Part shown: positions 1-5,107 of the stretch, piece after piece
Layout: each line of letters begins with the position of its first letter
How positions within the stretch are numbered: the stretch's first letter is position 1
Source of the DNA: Acidobacteriota bacterium
Lineage (GTDB): Bacteria; Acidobacteriota; Vicinamibacteria; Vicinamibacterales; Vicinamibacteraceae
Length of the DNA: 5,107 bases
Reading direction: 5' to 3'
NCBI GenBank assembly: GCA_013695405.1
Contig: JACDAO010000330.1
Coordinates: 1 to 5,107, forward strand
The notes under the pieces: generated by a model
Seen by the model: the letters and a program-made list of their open reading frames with translations, nothing else
Told to the model about the DNA's origin: nothing
The model's database searches: none
Position numbers and translations under genes: made by a program

Positions 1-119
1 GGTCACGAGCGGTCCTGCAGTATAAACGGCGGAATCACGGGGCTTCGAAAGGACCGACGCCGGATTGCGCGTTTGCTGCTTGGGGCGTCACGGCGCCGCT
101 CCCGAGCCGACCTGAGCGA
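1..119. other. Unassigned sequence downstream of the selenoprotein gene
   Basis: I see no gene, tRNA, convincing terminator or repeat here. The only structure noted is a short GGCG/CGCC inverted repeat near 85-98 with no U-run on the minus strand, too weak to call a terminator. Confidence 0.5.
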
Positions 120-770
120 TTACGCCGTCGGCCCCGTGCCCCTGACCACGGTCTCGACGAACTGCGCCTCGGGCACGGCGCCGAGGATGTCGACGGCTTC
201 GTCGATGACCGTCTTCGGCACGCCGGTCACCCGGTAGCGTCGGACCAGGTCGGGGAACTCGACAGCCGACACCGCGGTGGTGGCGATGTGATCACTTTCC
301 AGCGCCAACTGCCATCCCAGGCGGACCGCCCGGGGACAGTGCGGTCAAGTCGGGGTCGAGAAGATCTGCAGCGCCCGCGGCTCGGTCAGCGTGGCGATCA
401 GCGCGCGCGATGGCTCGGTCAAGCCGGAGTCGCCCTCCGACACCAACAGGATCGCGTCGAGCAGCGACACCAGTTCGTAGCCGTCCGGCATGCCGTAGAA
501 GCGCAGGCCGCGATCGCGGTCGCCGACGATCGCGATGCCGGGCGCCGCGGTGATGCCATATGCGTCGACGTCGACGGTGTCGAGCACCATGTTCTTCTCG
601 TCGACCGTGACCAGCGGATTGGCACGCGTCAGATCGTCGAGCACGCGCTTGGTGTTCGCGCAGGTCTCGCAGCCGAAGGCCTGCGTGAAGAACACCAGCC
701 GCACCGGCCCGATCATGCCGGCCAGCCGACCCGTGAGGGCCCGCATCTCCTCGTCGCTGAAGTAGCTCAT
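120..770 (-). CDS. Two-domain protein disulfide oxidoreductase (glutaredoxin/thioredoxin-like), probable selenoprotein with UGA-encoded Sec142
   Basis: The protein is 216 residues with two tandem thioredoxin folds, like the PDO/glutaredoxin-like family. Domain 1 (about residues 1-115) has the active site CETC at 34-37 and a cis-Pro candidate at P77 (TAAPGIAI). Domain 2 (about 130-216) has UPHC at 142-145, where a family CPHC/CPYC motif is expected, and cis-Pro P185 in TGVPKT. The in-frame UGA is at 345-347. Both flanks are in the same frame and both read as the family, so no frameshift is needed, and the gene ends at TAA (120-122). The start is ATG at 768-770, with GAGG about 4 nt upstream. 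There is no signal peptide, so it is probably cytosolic, acting in thiol-disulfide exchange or supplying reductant to partners such as peroxiredoxins (family knowledge; partner unknown). Sec would replace the nucleophilic first Cys. The alternative is a TGC-to-TGA nonsense mutation or sequencing error, which the SECIS-like hairpin makes less likely. The gene is divergent from the SDR/arsS pair. Confidence 0.9.
308..340 (-). promoter_or_regulatory. Bacterial SECIS-like hairpin downstream of the UGA
   Basis: On the minus-strand RNA, 340-335 pairs with 313-308 (six pairs, one G-U). A two-base bulge (315-314, A and U) follows, then 334-327 pairs with 323-316 (eight pairs, one G-U). The loop is GUC (326-324). 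With the closing G-C pair the apex reads GGUCC, matching the GGU(C/U) apex of the E. coli fdhF SECIS. The apical loop starts 18 nt after the UGA, and the upper stem starts 10 nt after it, within the usual bacterial spacing. The hairpin lies inside the coding sequence, as bacterial SECIS elements do. The canonical 5'-side bulged U of fdhF is not obvious. SelB binding is inferred; the fold was drawn by hand. Confidence 0.78.
345..347 (-). other. In-frame UGA, predicted selenocysteine codon (Sec142)
   Basis: On the minus strand the codons around this site are ACC-CCG-ACT-TGA-CCG-CAC-TGT, giving STPT-U-PHC. The UGA sits exactly at the first position of a CxxC redox motif, the classic Sec/Cys exchange site in thioredoxin-like selenoproteins. 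The following base is C, a poor termination context also found at known bacterial Sec codons such as that of fdhF. It is the only in-frame stop between the ATG and the TAA 216 codons later. Confidence 0.87.
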
Positions 771-794
771 CTCGCCTCGAGATCATCGTACCCG

Positions 795-843
795 ATGCCC
801 GACACGTGATGCCTGATGCCCGATGTCTGAGGCCTGAGGCGTG
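795..843. repeat. Degenerate 7-nt tandem repeat, consensus ATGCCYG, seven units
   Basis: Seven consecutive heptamers fill this stretch. Units at 795-801 and 816-822 are ATGCCCG, 809-815 is ATGCCTG, 823-829 is ATGTCTG, 830-836 is AGGCCTG and 837-843 is AGGCGTG. The unit at 802-808 (ACACGTG) is the most diverged. An eighth weak unit may follow at 844-850. The array fills most of the space between the divergent selenoprotein and SDR genes. Its function is unknown. I see no convincing promoter hexamers for either gene in 771-863. Confidence 0.75.
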
Positions 844-863
844 AGCCCCGCGTCCTATCCGGC

Positions 864-1619
864 GTGAGCATGACGCGGGCAGACGGGACGGCGCCGGTGA
901 TGGTGGTCACCGGCGGCACCGGTGGCATCGGTAGCGCGCTCGCTCGGCGGTTACATGGACGGGGCTGCCGCCTGATCGTCGCCGCACGTGACCCGAATCG
1001 GCTCGAGGCGATCGGCGACGAGTTGGGCGCCCTGACCGTGCCGACCGACGTGACGGTCGCTGCCGAGGTCGACGCACTGGTCGCACGCGCGCTCGAGGTG
1101 CACGGCAGGATCGACGGCGTGGCCCACTGCGTCGGCTCGATCCTGCTCAAGCCGCTGCATCTGACCAGCGACGACGACTGGGCCCGCACGCTCCAGCTCA
1201 ACCTGACGTCCGCGTTTCACGTGATGCGCGCCGTGCTCGCCCGGTATCGTGCCCCGGTCGCGTTCGCGCTGGTCTCGTCGTCGGCCGCATCGGTCGGGTT
1301 GCCGAATCACGAAGCCATTGCCGCGGCCAAGGCCGGGCTCGAGGGCCTGACTCGGTCGGCCGCGGCGACCTACGCGTCGCGCGGTGTCCGAGTCAACGCC
1401 GTGGCGCCGGGACTGGTGCGCACGCCGCTTTCGGCGCGCATCACCGGCAGCGAGGCCGCGCTCGAGACGTCGCTCGGCCTGCATCCGCTCGGCCGCATCG
1501 GTGAGCCCGACGACGTCGCGGCGGTGCTCGAGTTCCTGCTCGATCCGGCCCAGTCGTGGCTGACTGGCCAGGTGATTGGCGTCGACGGCGGCATGGCGGC
1601 ACTGCGGTCGGTGGGATAG
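864..1619 (+). CDS. SDR-family NAD(P)-binding protein lacking the catalytic Tyr
   Basis: The protein has 251 residues from GTG 864, a typical length for a classical short-chain dehydrogenase/reductase. It has the glycine-rich nucleotide-binding motif TGGTGGIG (16-23), Arg42 after the second strand (suggesting NADP preference), D62, N113 in LNLTSAF, an SSS segment (138-140), Lys156 and a C-terminal VDGGM. The YxxxK motif is broken: Ile152 (ATT, 1317-1319) stands where the catalytic Tyr should be, in PNHEAIAAAK. Fold and cofactor binding look intact, so the protein may use another acid/base residue or act non-catalytically; its substrate is not known. The start is uncertain: ATG at 870 is in frame and equally plausible, ATG 900 less so, and none has a strong ribosome binding site. 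It lies 15 nt upstream of the ArsS-type gene, so the two are probably co-transcribed and may share a pathway. Confidence 0.93.
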   Translation: MSMTRADGTAPVMVVTGGTGGIGSALARRLHGRGCRLIVAARDPNRLEAIGDELGALTVPTDVTVAAEVDALVARALEVHGRIDGVAHCVGSILLKPLHLTSDDDWARTLQLNLTSAFHVMRAVLARYRAPVAFALVSSSAASVGLPNHEAIAAAKAGLEGLTRSAAATYASRGVRVNAVAPGLVRTPLSARITGSEAALETSLGLHPLGRIGEPDDVAAVLEFLLDPAQSWLTGQVIGVDGGMAALRSVG

Positions 1620-1634
1620 CCTGACGAGCGCGCC

Positions 1635-2591
1635 ATGACTCCTTCCTTCGGCGAGATGGTGCACGAGGCCAGCGGCGCGCGGTTGCAGGCCGCACGCATC
1701 GACACCGTGCAGGTCAACATCGGCCTGGCCTGCAATCTGGCCTGCCTGCACTGCCACGTCGAGAGCGGGCCGAAACGCACCGAAGCGATGTCGCGGACGA
1801 CCATGGCGGCGGTGCTGCGGGCGGTGGCGTCGTCGGGCGCGTCGACCGTGGACATCACCGGCGGAGCGCCGGAGATGCACCCCGAGTTCCGCTGGTTCGT
1901 TGAGGCGGCCCTGACGCAGGGCGTCCGCGTGATGGTCCGCACCAACCTCACCATCCTGATCGAGCCCGGCTACGCCGATCTGCCGGCCTGGTGCGCGGCG
2001 CGCCGGCTGCACCTGGTGGCGAGCCTGCCGTGCTACACCGAGGGCAACGTCGACGCACAGCGCGGCCGCGGCACCTTCAACGGATCGGTCGAGGCGTTGC
2101 GCCGGCTCAACGCCGAGGGCTACGGGGTCGAGGTGGGCCTGCCGCTCGACCTGGTCTACAACCCTGGTGGCCCGTCGTTGCCGGGACCGCAGGCGGCGCT
2201 CGAGGCAGACTATCGCCGCCGGCTCGCCGAGGACTGGGGCGTTCGCTTCACGCGGCTGCTGACGATCGCCAATATGCCGATCGGCCGGTTCGCGCGCGAC
2301 CTGTCGCGCGTCGGGCGTCTCGAAGGGTACGTGCAGCAACTGGCGCACGCCTTCAACGCCGCGACGCTGGACGGCCTGATGTGCCGGCATCAGCTGCACG
2401 TGGCCTGGGACGGACGGCTGTACGACTGCGACTTCAACTACGCGATCGGGCTCGGCGTCGAGCCGAGCGCGTGCGGGGACATCGAGCGCTTCACGCCGGC
2501 CGCGTTCCTGGCTCGTGAAGTGGCCACCGGTGCGCACTGTTTCGGCTGCACCGCGGGCGCCGGGTCGAGTTGCGGCGGGGCGCTGGCCTGA
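1635..2591 (+). CDS. arsS: ArsS-type radical SAM protein (arsenosugar biosynthesis family), Cys form
   Basis: The protein has 318 residues, close to family length. The radical SAM motif CNLACLHC gives the three 4Fe-4S cysteines C33, C37 and C40. Other family hallmarks follow: HVESGP after the cluster motif, DITGGAPEMHPEFR, SLPCYTEGNVDAQRG, LDLVYNPGGPSLPGP, ANMPIGRF, and a Cys-rich C-terminal domain with DCDFN, HCFGC (C302, C305) and AGSSCGG (C313). ArsS enzymes are placed in arsenosugar synthesis, adding an adenosyl-derived group to dimethylarsenite (family knowledge). Many members are annotated as (seleno)proteins with a C-terminal Sec. Here the equivalent position, probably C313, is TGC at 2571-2573. 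The start fits because the radical SAM motif then begins at about residue 33, as in relatives. No arsM is in the window, so the arsenic role is by homology only. A related substrate is possible. Confidence 0.9.
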   Translation: MTPSFGEMVHEASGARLQAARIDTVQVNIGLACNLACLHCHVESGPKRTEAMSRTTMAAVLRAVASSGASTVDITGGAPEMHPEFRWFVEAALTQGVRVMVRTNLTILIEPGYADLPAWCAARRLHLVASLPCYTEGNVDAQRGRGTFNGSVEALRRLNAEGYGVEVGLPLDLVYNPGGPSLPGPQAALEADYRRRLAEDWGVRFTRLLTIANMPIGRFARDLSRVGRLEGYVQQLAHAFNAATLDGLMCRHQLHVAWDGRLYDCDFNYAIGLGVEPSACGDIERFTPAAFLAREVATGAHCFGCTAGAGSSCGGALA

Positions 2592-2608
2592 ACAGCGACG
2601 ACCCGGGG

Positions 2609-2638
2609 TTGACACGATTGTGAAACTTTTCACATACT
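2609..2638 (+). promoter_or_regulatory. Sigma70-like promoter for the alternative complex III operon
   Basis: A perfect -35 TTGACA (2609-2614) is followed, after 18 nt, by a -10 candidate CATACT (2633-2638, four of six matches to TATAAT). This AT-richer patch stands out against the surrounding GC-rich DNA, just after the arsS stop codon. It predicts a transcription start near 2645 and a leader of about 215 nt before the cytochrome gene. Confidence 0.62.
2618..2635. promoter_or_regulatory. Rex-like (or CRP/FNR-like) operator in the promoter spacer
   Basis: The site reads TTGTGAA-N4-TTCACAT. Its core is a perfect inverted repeat, TGTGAAA (2619-2625) and TTTCACA (2628-2634). It differs from the Rex consensus TTGTGAA-N4-TTCACAA at the last base only. 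It also fits TGTGA-N6-TCACA, the CRP-type consensus, so the regulator cannot be named from the site alone. It fills the -35/-10 spacer and overlaps the -10, a position that usually means repression. Rex (NADH/NAD+ sensing) often controls respiratory genes, which suits the downstream operon. Confidence 0.6.
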
Positions 2639-2737
2639 GGCAACGGTCGGGTCCGCGGGGTGTCGTCGCTGCCGACGCCTGGGTCGAATCGGGGATCGTG
2701 GCGGTCGGACCGACGAGTGTCGCGACGCGGGACTGCG

Positions 2738-2762
2738 GCGCCGGCGCACGGGCGTGCGGCGC
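2738..2762 (+). other. GC-rich imperfect hairpin in the long leader
   Basis: GCGCC (2738-2742) pairs with GGCGC (2758-2762), and GCACG (2746-2750) with CGTGC (2753-2757), leaving a 3-nt bulge at 2743-2745. No U-run follows, so it is not an intrinsic terminator. It could be a leader structure or simply reflect high GC. The rest of 2592-2860 contains the promoter and operator, a weak second promoter candidate near 2786-2815, and no gene I can support. Confidence 0.3.
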
Positions 2763-2785
2763 TTGCGCGTGGGTGTCGCGAACGT

Positions 2786-2815
2786 GGACGCGTCCCGCGG
2801 ATTGTGTGACAGAAT
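2786..2815 (+). promoter_or_regulatory. Weak second promoter candidate close to actA
   Basis: TGGACG (2786-2791) and CAGAAT (2810-2815) lie 18 nt apart, each matching four of six consensus bases. The segment TGTGACAGAATAC stands out from its GC-rich surroundings and would place a start about 40 nt before actA. It is weaker than the promoter at 2609-2638. Confidence 0.25.
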
Positions 2816-2860
2816 ACGCCCGCCTTGCGCCCGTTCACGCGATGTGACGCCTCCTGAACC

Positions 2861-3511
2861 ATGAGCCAGCTCTTCCCGCGCAGCGCTAACGCGATAACCC
2901 GTTTCACTCTGGTCGGTGTCCTGCTCCTCGGCGGGCTGGTCACCTCCATCGTGGCGATGTCGATGCGGTCGGACCTCGTGACCGGCGCCAACATCAACGT
3001 GCTGCAGCCGGTCCAGTTCAGCCACCTGCATCACGTCGGCGGCATGGGCATCGATTGCCGGTACTGCCACACCTCGGTGGAGCAGGCCGCCTCGGCCAAC
3101 ATTCCGCCGACCAAGACCTGCATGAACTGCCACAGCCAGATCTGGGCGCAGAGTCCGTATCTCGAGCCGGTTCGGGCCAGCTACACATCCGGTGAGTCAC
3201 TGGTCTGGACCCGGGTCCACGACCTGCCGGACTTCGTCTACTTCAACCACTCCATTCACGTGAAGAAGGGGATGGGCTGCGAGACCTGTCACGGCCGGAT
3301 CGACCAGATGCCGGGCATCCATCAGGTCAGCTCGCTGCAGATGGAGTGGTGCCTGGCGTGCCATCGCAATCCGGAGAAGTTCGTCAGGCCGCGCGAGGCC
3401 GTGTTCACGATGGGGTACGAGCCCGAAGGCGACCAGCTCGAGCTCGGACGTCGCCTCGTCCGGGAATACAAGATCCAGAGCTTGACCACCTGCTCGACGT
3501 GCCATCGGTGA
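2861..3511 (+). CDS. actA: Alternative complex III pentaheme cytochrome c subunit ActA
   Basis: The protein has 216 residues with five CxxCH heme c motifs: CRYCH (66-70), CMNCH (87-91), CETCH (140-144), CLACH (164-168) and CSTCH (211-215, at the extreme C-terminus). An N-terminal hydrophobic segment (about 14-33) is a probable uncleaved membrane anchor, with the hemes on the outer side of the cytoplasmic membrane. Additional histidines (H55, H57, H58, H130, H133, H154) are candidate distal ligands. Heme number, length and the actB gene 9 nt downstream identify the ActA subunit of alternative complex III, which oxidises quinol and passes electrons to cytochrome c or directly to an oxidase. The start ATG has little recognisable Shine-Dalgarno (GACGCCTCCTGAACC precedes it), but it places the anchor correctly. 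The gene is probably transcribed from the promoter at 2609-2638. Confidence 0.95.
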   Translation: MSQLFPRSANAITRFTLVGVLLLGGLVTSIVAMSMRSDLVTGANINVLQPVQFSHLHHVGGMGIDCRYCHTSVEQAASANIPPTKTCMNCHSQIWAQSPYLEPVRASYTSGESLVWTRVHDLPDFVYFNHSIHVKKGMGCETCHGRIDQMPGIHQVSSLQMEWCLACHRNPEKFVRPREAVFTMGYEPEGDQLELGRRLVREYKIQSLTTCSTCHR

Positions 3512-3520
3512 GGGCGTGCG

Positions 3521-5107
3521 ATGAGTAATATCGATCTGCCGGCCATCCGCGCGAAGCTCGCTTCGGCCGCCGGTCCCACGTACTGGCGCAGCCTCGACGA
3601 GCTGGCCGACACGCCGGACTTCCAGCACTACCTGCAGCGCGAGTTCCCGCAGAATGCCGCCGAGTGGAGCGACCCGGCCGGTCGCCGGCAGTTCCTCAAG
3701 CTGATGGGTGCGTCGCTGGCGTTGGCCGGGGTCACCGGCTGCACCCGTCAGCCGGTCGAGCACATCGTGCCGTACGTGACCGAGCCGGAAGGCGTGGTGC
3801 CAGGCAAGCCGCAATTGTTCGCCACCGCGATGCCGCGCGACGGCTTCGCCGAGCCGGTGCTGGCGGTCAGCCACATGGGCCGGCCGATCAAGATCGAACC
3901 CAACCCCGAGCACCCGGCTTCCGGCGGCGGCACCAGCGTCTACGCCCAGGCCTCGATCCTCGATCTCTATGATCCGGACCGCTCGCAGACCCTGACCTAT
4001 CGCGGGGAGATCCGCAGCTGGAGCGATTTCGTCACGGCGATGACCGGCGCGCTCGGCGCGCAGCAGGCGCTGCAGGGCGCCGGATTGCGGCTGCTGACCG
4101 GCGCGGTGACCTCGCCGACCCTGGCTGGGCAGATCGAGCAGATGCTGGCGATTTACCCGTCGGCGCGCTGGATCCAATACGAGCCGGCCAGCCGCGACGC
4201 CCAGGTCGATGGCCTGGCGGCGGCGTTCGGGCAGCGGGTCGAGCCCAGTTACAAGCTCGAGAACGCCGACGTCATCCTGTCGCTCGACGCCGATTTCATG
4301 GACTGCGGCCCGGGGCACGGACGGCTCGCGCGGACGTTCTCCGACCGTCGTCGGCTCGAGGGCGGTGCGACCTCGATGAACCGGCTCTACATGGTCGAGA
4401 GCCGCACCAGCAACACAGGCACCAAGGCCGACCACCGGATTCCGGTTCGCGCGGCCGATGTCGAGGCGGTGGCGCGCTCGGTGGCCGCAGGACTCGGCGT
4501 CGCCGGTGCCGCCGCGGCGGCGCTGCCTCCGCGGGTCGAGCAGGCCTGGGTCAATGCGCTGGTCGGCGACCTCCAGGCGTCCGGCGCCCGTGCGGTGGCG
4601 ATTGCCGGCGAGCACCAGTCGGTCGCTGTGCACGTCCTCACCGCCGCGATCAACCAGGCGCTCGGTGCGGTTGGCAGCACGGTCGAGTACCTGCCGTCGC
4701 CGGCGGCCCGGGTCGACGGGCGCACCGGGACGCTGCAGGAACTGGTCGGCGACATGGCGGCAGGCAAGGTCGACCTGTTGGTCATCCTCGACAGCAACCC
4801 GGTATACGCGACGCCGGTCGACCTCGGCTTCGGCGATCAGCTGAAGAAAGTGCCAATGCGGGTGCACGTCGGCCTGCTGCGCGACGAGACCACCGAGCTG
4901 TGCCACTGGCACGTACCGGCCACCCATTACCTCGAGAGCTGGAGCGACGCGCGCAGCTTCGATGGCACGGTCACGATCACCCAGCCGCTGATTGCGCCGC
5001 TTTACGAGACCGCGCGCAGTGTCCACGAAGTGCTGGCGGTGTTCGGCGACAACCCGGCCCAGACCGGTTACGAAACGGTGCGCGCCTACTGGGAAGCGGC
5101 CTACGGC
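3521..5107 (+). CDS. actB: Alternative complex III subunit ActB (molybdopterin-oxidoreductase-like/Fe-S), 5' part
   Basis: The reading frame is open for 529 codons to the window end and lacks its 3' end; family members are about 1000 residues. The N-terminus is the extended Tat-type leader typical of this family: a conserved preamble (TYWRSLDELADTPDF, from residue 20), then RRQFLKLMG (55-63), a short hydrophobic stretch, and VTGC (71-74), which resembles a lipobox. The rest matches the molybdopterin-oxidoreductase-like B1 domain: HIVPYV, the VLAVSHMGRPIKIEPNPEHP segment split around residue 120, SRTSNTGTKADHR, DSNPVYATP and ETTELCHWHVPATHYLESWSD. In alternative complex III this domain is reported to lack a bound molybdopterin. 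The Fe-S ferredoxin-like domain should lie beyond the edge. GAGGG stands 7 nt before the ATG, and the 9-nt gap to actA indicates translational coupling. Related fused MoCo/4Fe-4S proteins exist outside this complex, but the ActA neighbour settles the call. Confidence 0.93.
   Translation, partial: MSNIDLPAIRAKLASAAGPTYWRSLDELADTPDFQHYLQREFPQNAAEWSDPAGRRQFLKLMGASLALAGVTGCTRQPVEHIVPYVTEPEGVVPGKPQLFATAMPRDGFAEPVLAVSHMGRPIKIEPNPEHPASGGGTSVYAQASILDLYDPDRSQTLTYRGEIRSWSDFVTAMTGALGAQQALQGAGLRLLTGAVTSPTLAGQIEQMLAIYPSARWIQYEPASRDAQVDGLAAAFGQRVEPSYKLENADVILSLDADFMDCGPGHGRLARTFSDRRRLEGGATSMNRLYMVESRTSNTGTKADHRIPVRAADVEAVARSVAAGLGVAGAAAAALPPRVEQAWVNALVGDLQASGARAVAIAGEHQSVAVHVLTAAINQALGAVGSTVEYLPSPAARVDGRTGTLQELVGDMAAGKVDLLVILDSNPVYATPVDLGFGDQLKKVPMRVHVGLLRDETTELCHWHVPATHYLESWSDARSFDGTVTITQPLIAPLYETARSVHEVLAVFGDNPAQTGYETVRAYWEAAYG

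Noticed and set aside
20..60. Possible tRNA T-arm (CTTCGAAAGG)
   Set aside because: The bases flanking the TTCGAAA loop do not pair into a 5-bp T stem, and no acceptor or anticodon arm can be drawn.
120..308. Separate small gene starting at TTG 308
   Set aside because: It is in frame with the upstream part of the oxidoreductase and forms its second domain. Its supposed TTG start is Leu155 of the read-through protein.
120..770. Pseudogene with a nonsense mutation
   Set aside because: There is only one in-frame stop, it is UGA at a redox Cys position, and a SECIS-like hairpin follows. All other motifs are intact. The idea is not fully excluded without the Sec machinery genes.
288..809. 173-codon plus-strand frame over the selenoprotein gene
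   Set aside because: It is compositionally biased and unrecognisable, while the minus strand encodes a clear thioredoxin-fold protein.
951..2633. 560-codon open frame on the minus strand
   Set aside because: It is antisense to the SDR and ArsS genes, which have clear family motifs. Its translation is Arg/His/Gly-rich and resembles no family, as expected for a shadow frame in high-GC DNA.
2515..2847. 110-codon plus-strand frame across the arsS/actA gap
   Set aside because: It overlaps the end of arsS in another frame, has no ribosome binding site or recognisable motifs, and spans the promoter.
2842..2847. Minimal AUG-UGA upstream open frame just before actA
   Set aside because: A six-base start-stop is easily expected by chance, and no ribosome binding site supports it.
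3197..5026. 609-codon open frame on the minus strand
   Set aside because: It is antisense to actA/actB, low in motif content and rich in Arg, Asp and Val. It is a GC-driven shadow of the actB frame.

Overview
The window is high-GC bacterial DNA. GC is about two thirds by eye, and G/C dominates third codon positions. Alternative complex III genes, a run of GC-rich intergenic heptamers and the protein styles suggest an Acidobacteriota-type organism (perhaps Vicinamibacteria). That placement is an inference from gene content, not a phylogenetic result.

Layout. (1) Positions 1-119 hold nothing I recognise. (2) A leftward gene (120-770, minus strand) encodes a two-domain thioredoxin-fold protein disulfide oxidoreductase. 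Its second active site reads UGA-Pro-His-Cys instead of Cys-Pro-His-Cys. The frame is open on both sides of the UGA, and a bacterial SECIS-like hairpin with a GGUC apex starts 4 nt after it. The gene is best read as one 216-residue selenoprotein; ordinary gene calling would split or truncate it. (3) A 93-99 nt divergent intergenic region carries a degenerate 7-nt tandem repeat. (4) Two rightward genes 15 nt apart encode an SDR-family protein that lacks the usual catalytic Tyr, and an ArsS-type radical SAM protein. The ArsS family often carries selenocysteine at its C-terminus, but this copy has Cys. (5) A 269-nt intergenic region contains a good sigma70-like promoter with a perfect TGTGAAA/TTTCACA inverted repeat in its spacer (Rex-like or CRP/FNR-like operator). 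(6) A respiratory operon begins: pentaheme cytochrome ActA, then ActB, which runs off the right edge.

Biology. The right half begins a quinol-oxidising alternative complex III operon, possibly under redox (NADH/NAD+) or CRP/FNR-type control. The left half joins selenium-dependent thiol-disulfide chemistry to a probable arsenosugar gene pair. The main discovery is the unflagged selenocysteine codon in the oxidoreductase. It predicts that this genome encodes selA, selB, selC and selD, none of which is visible here.
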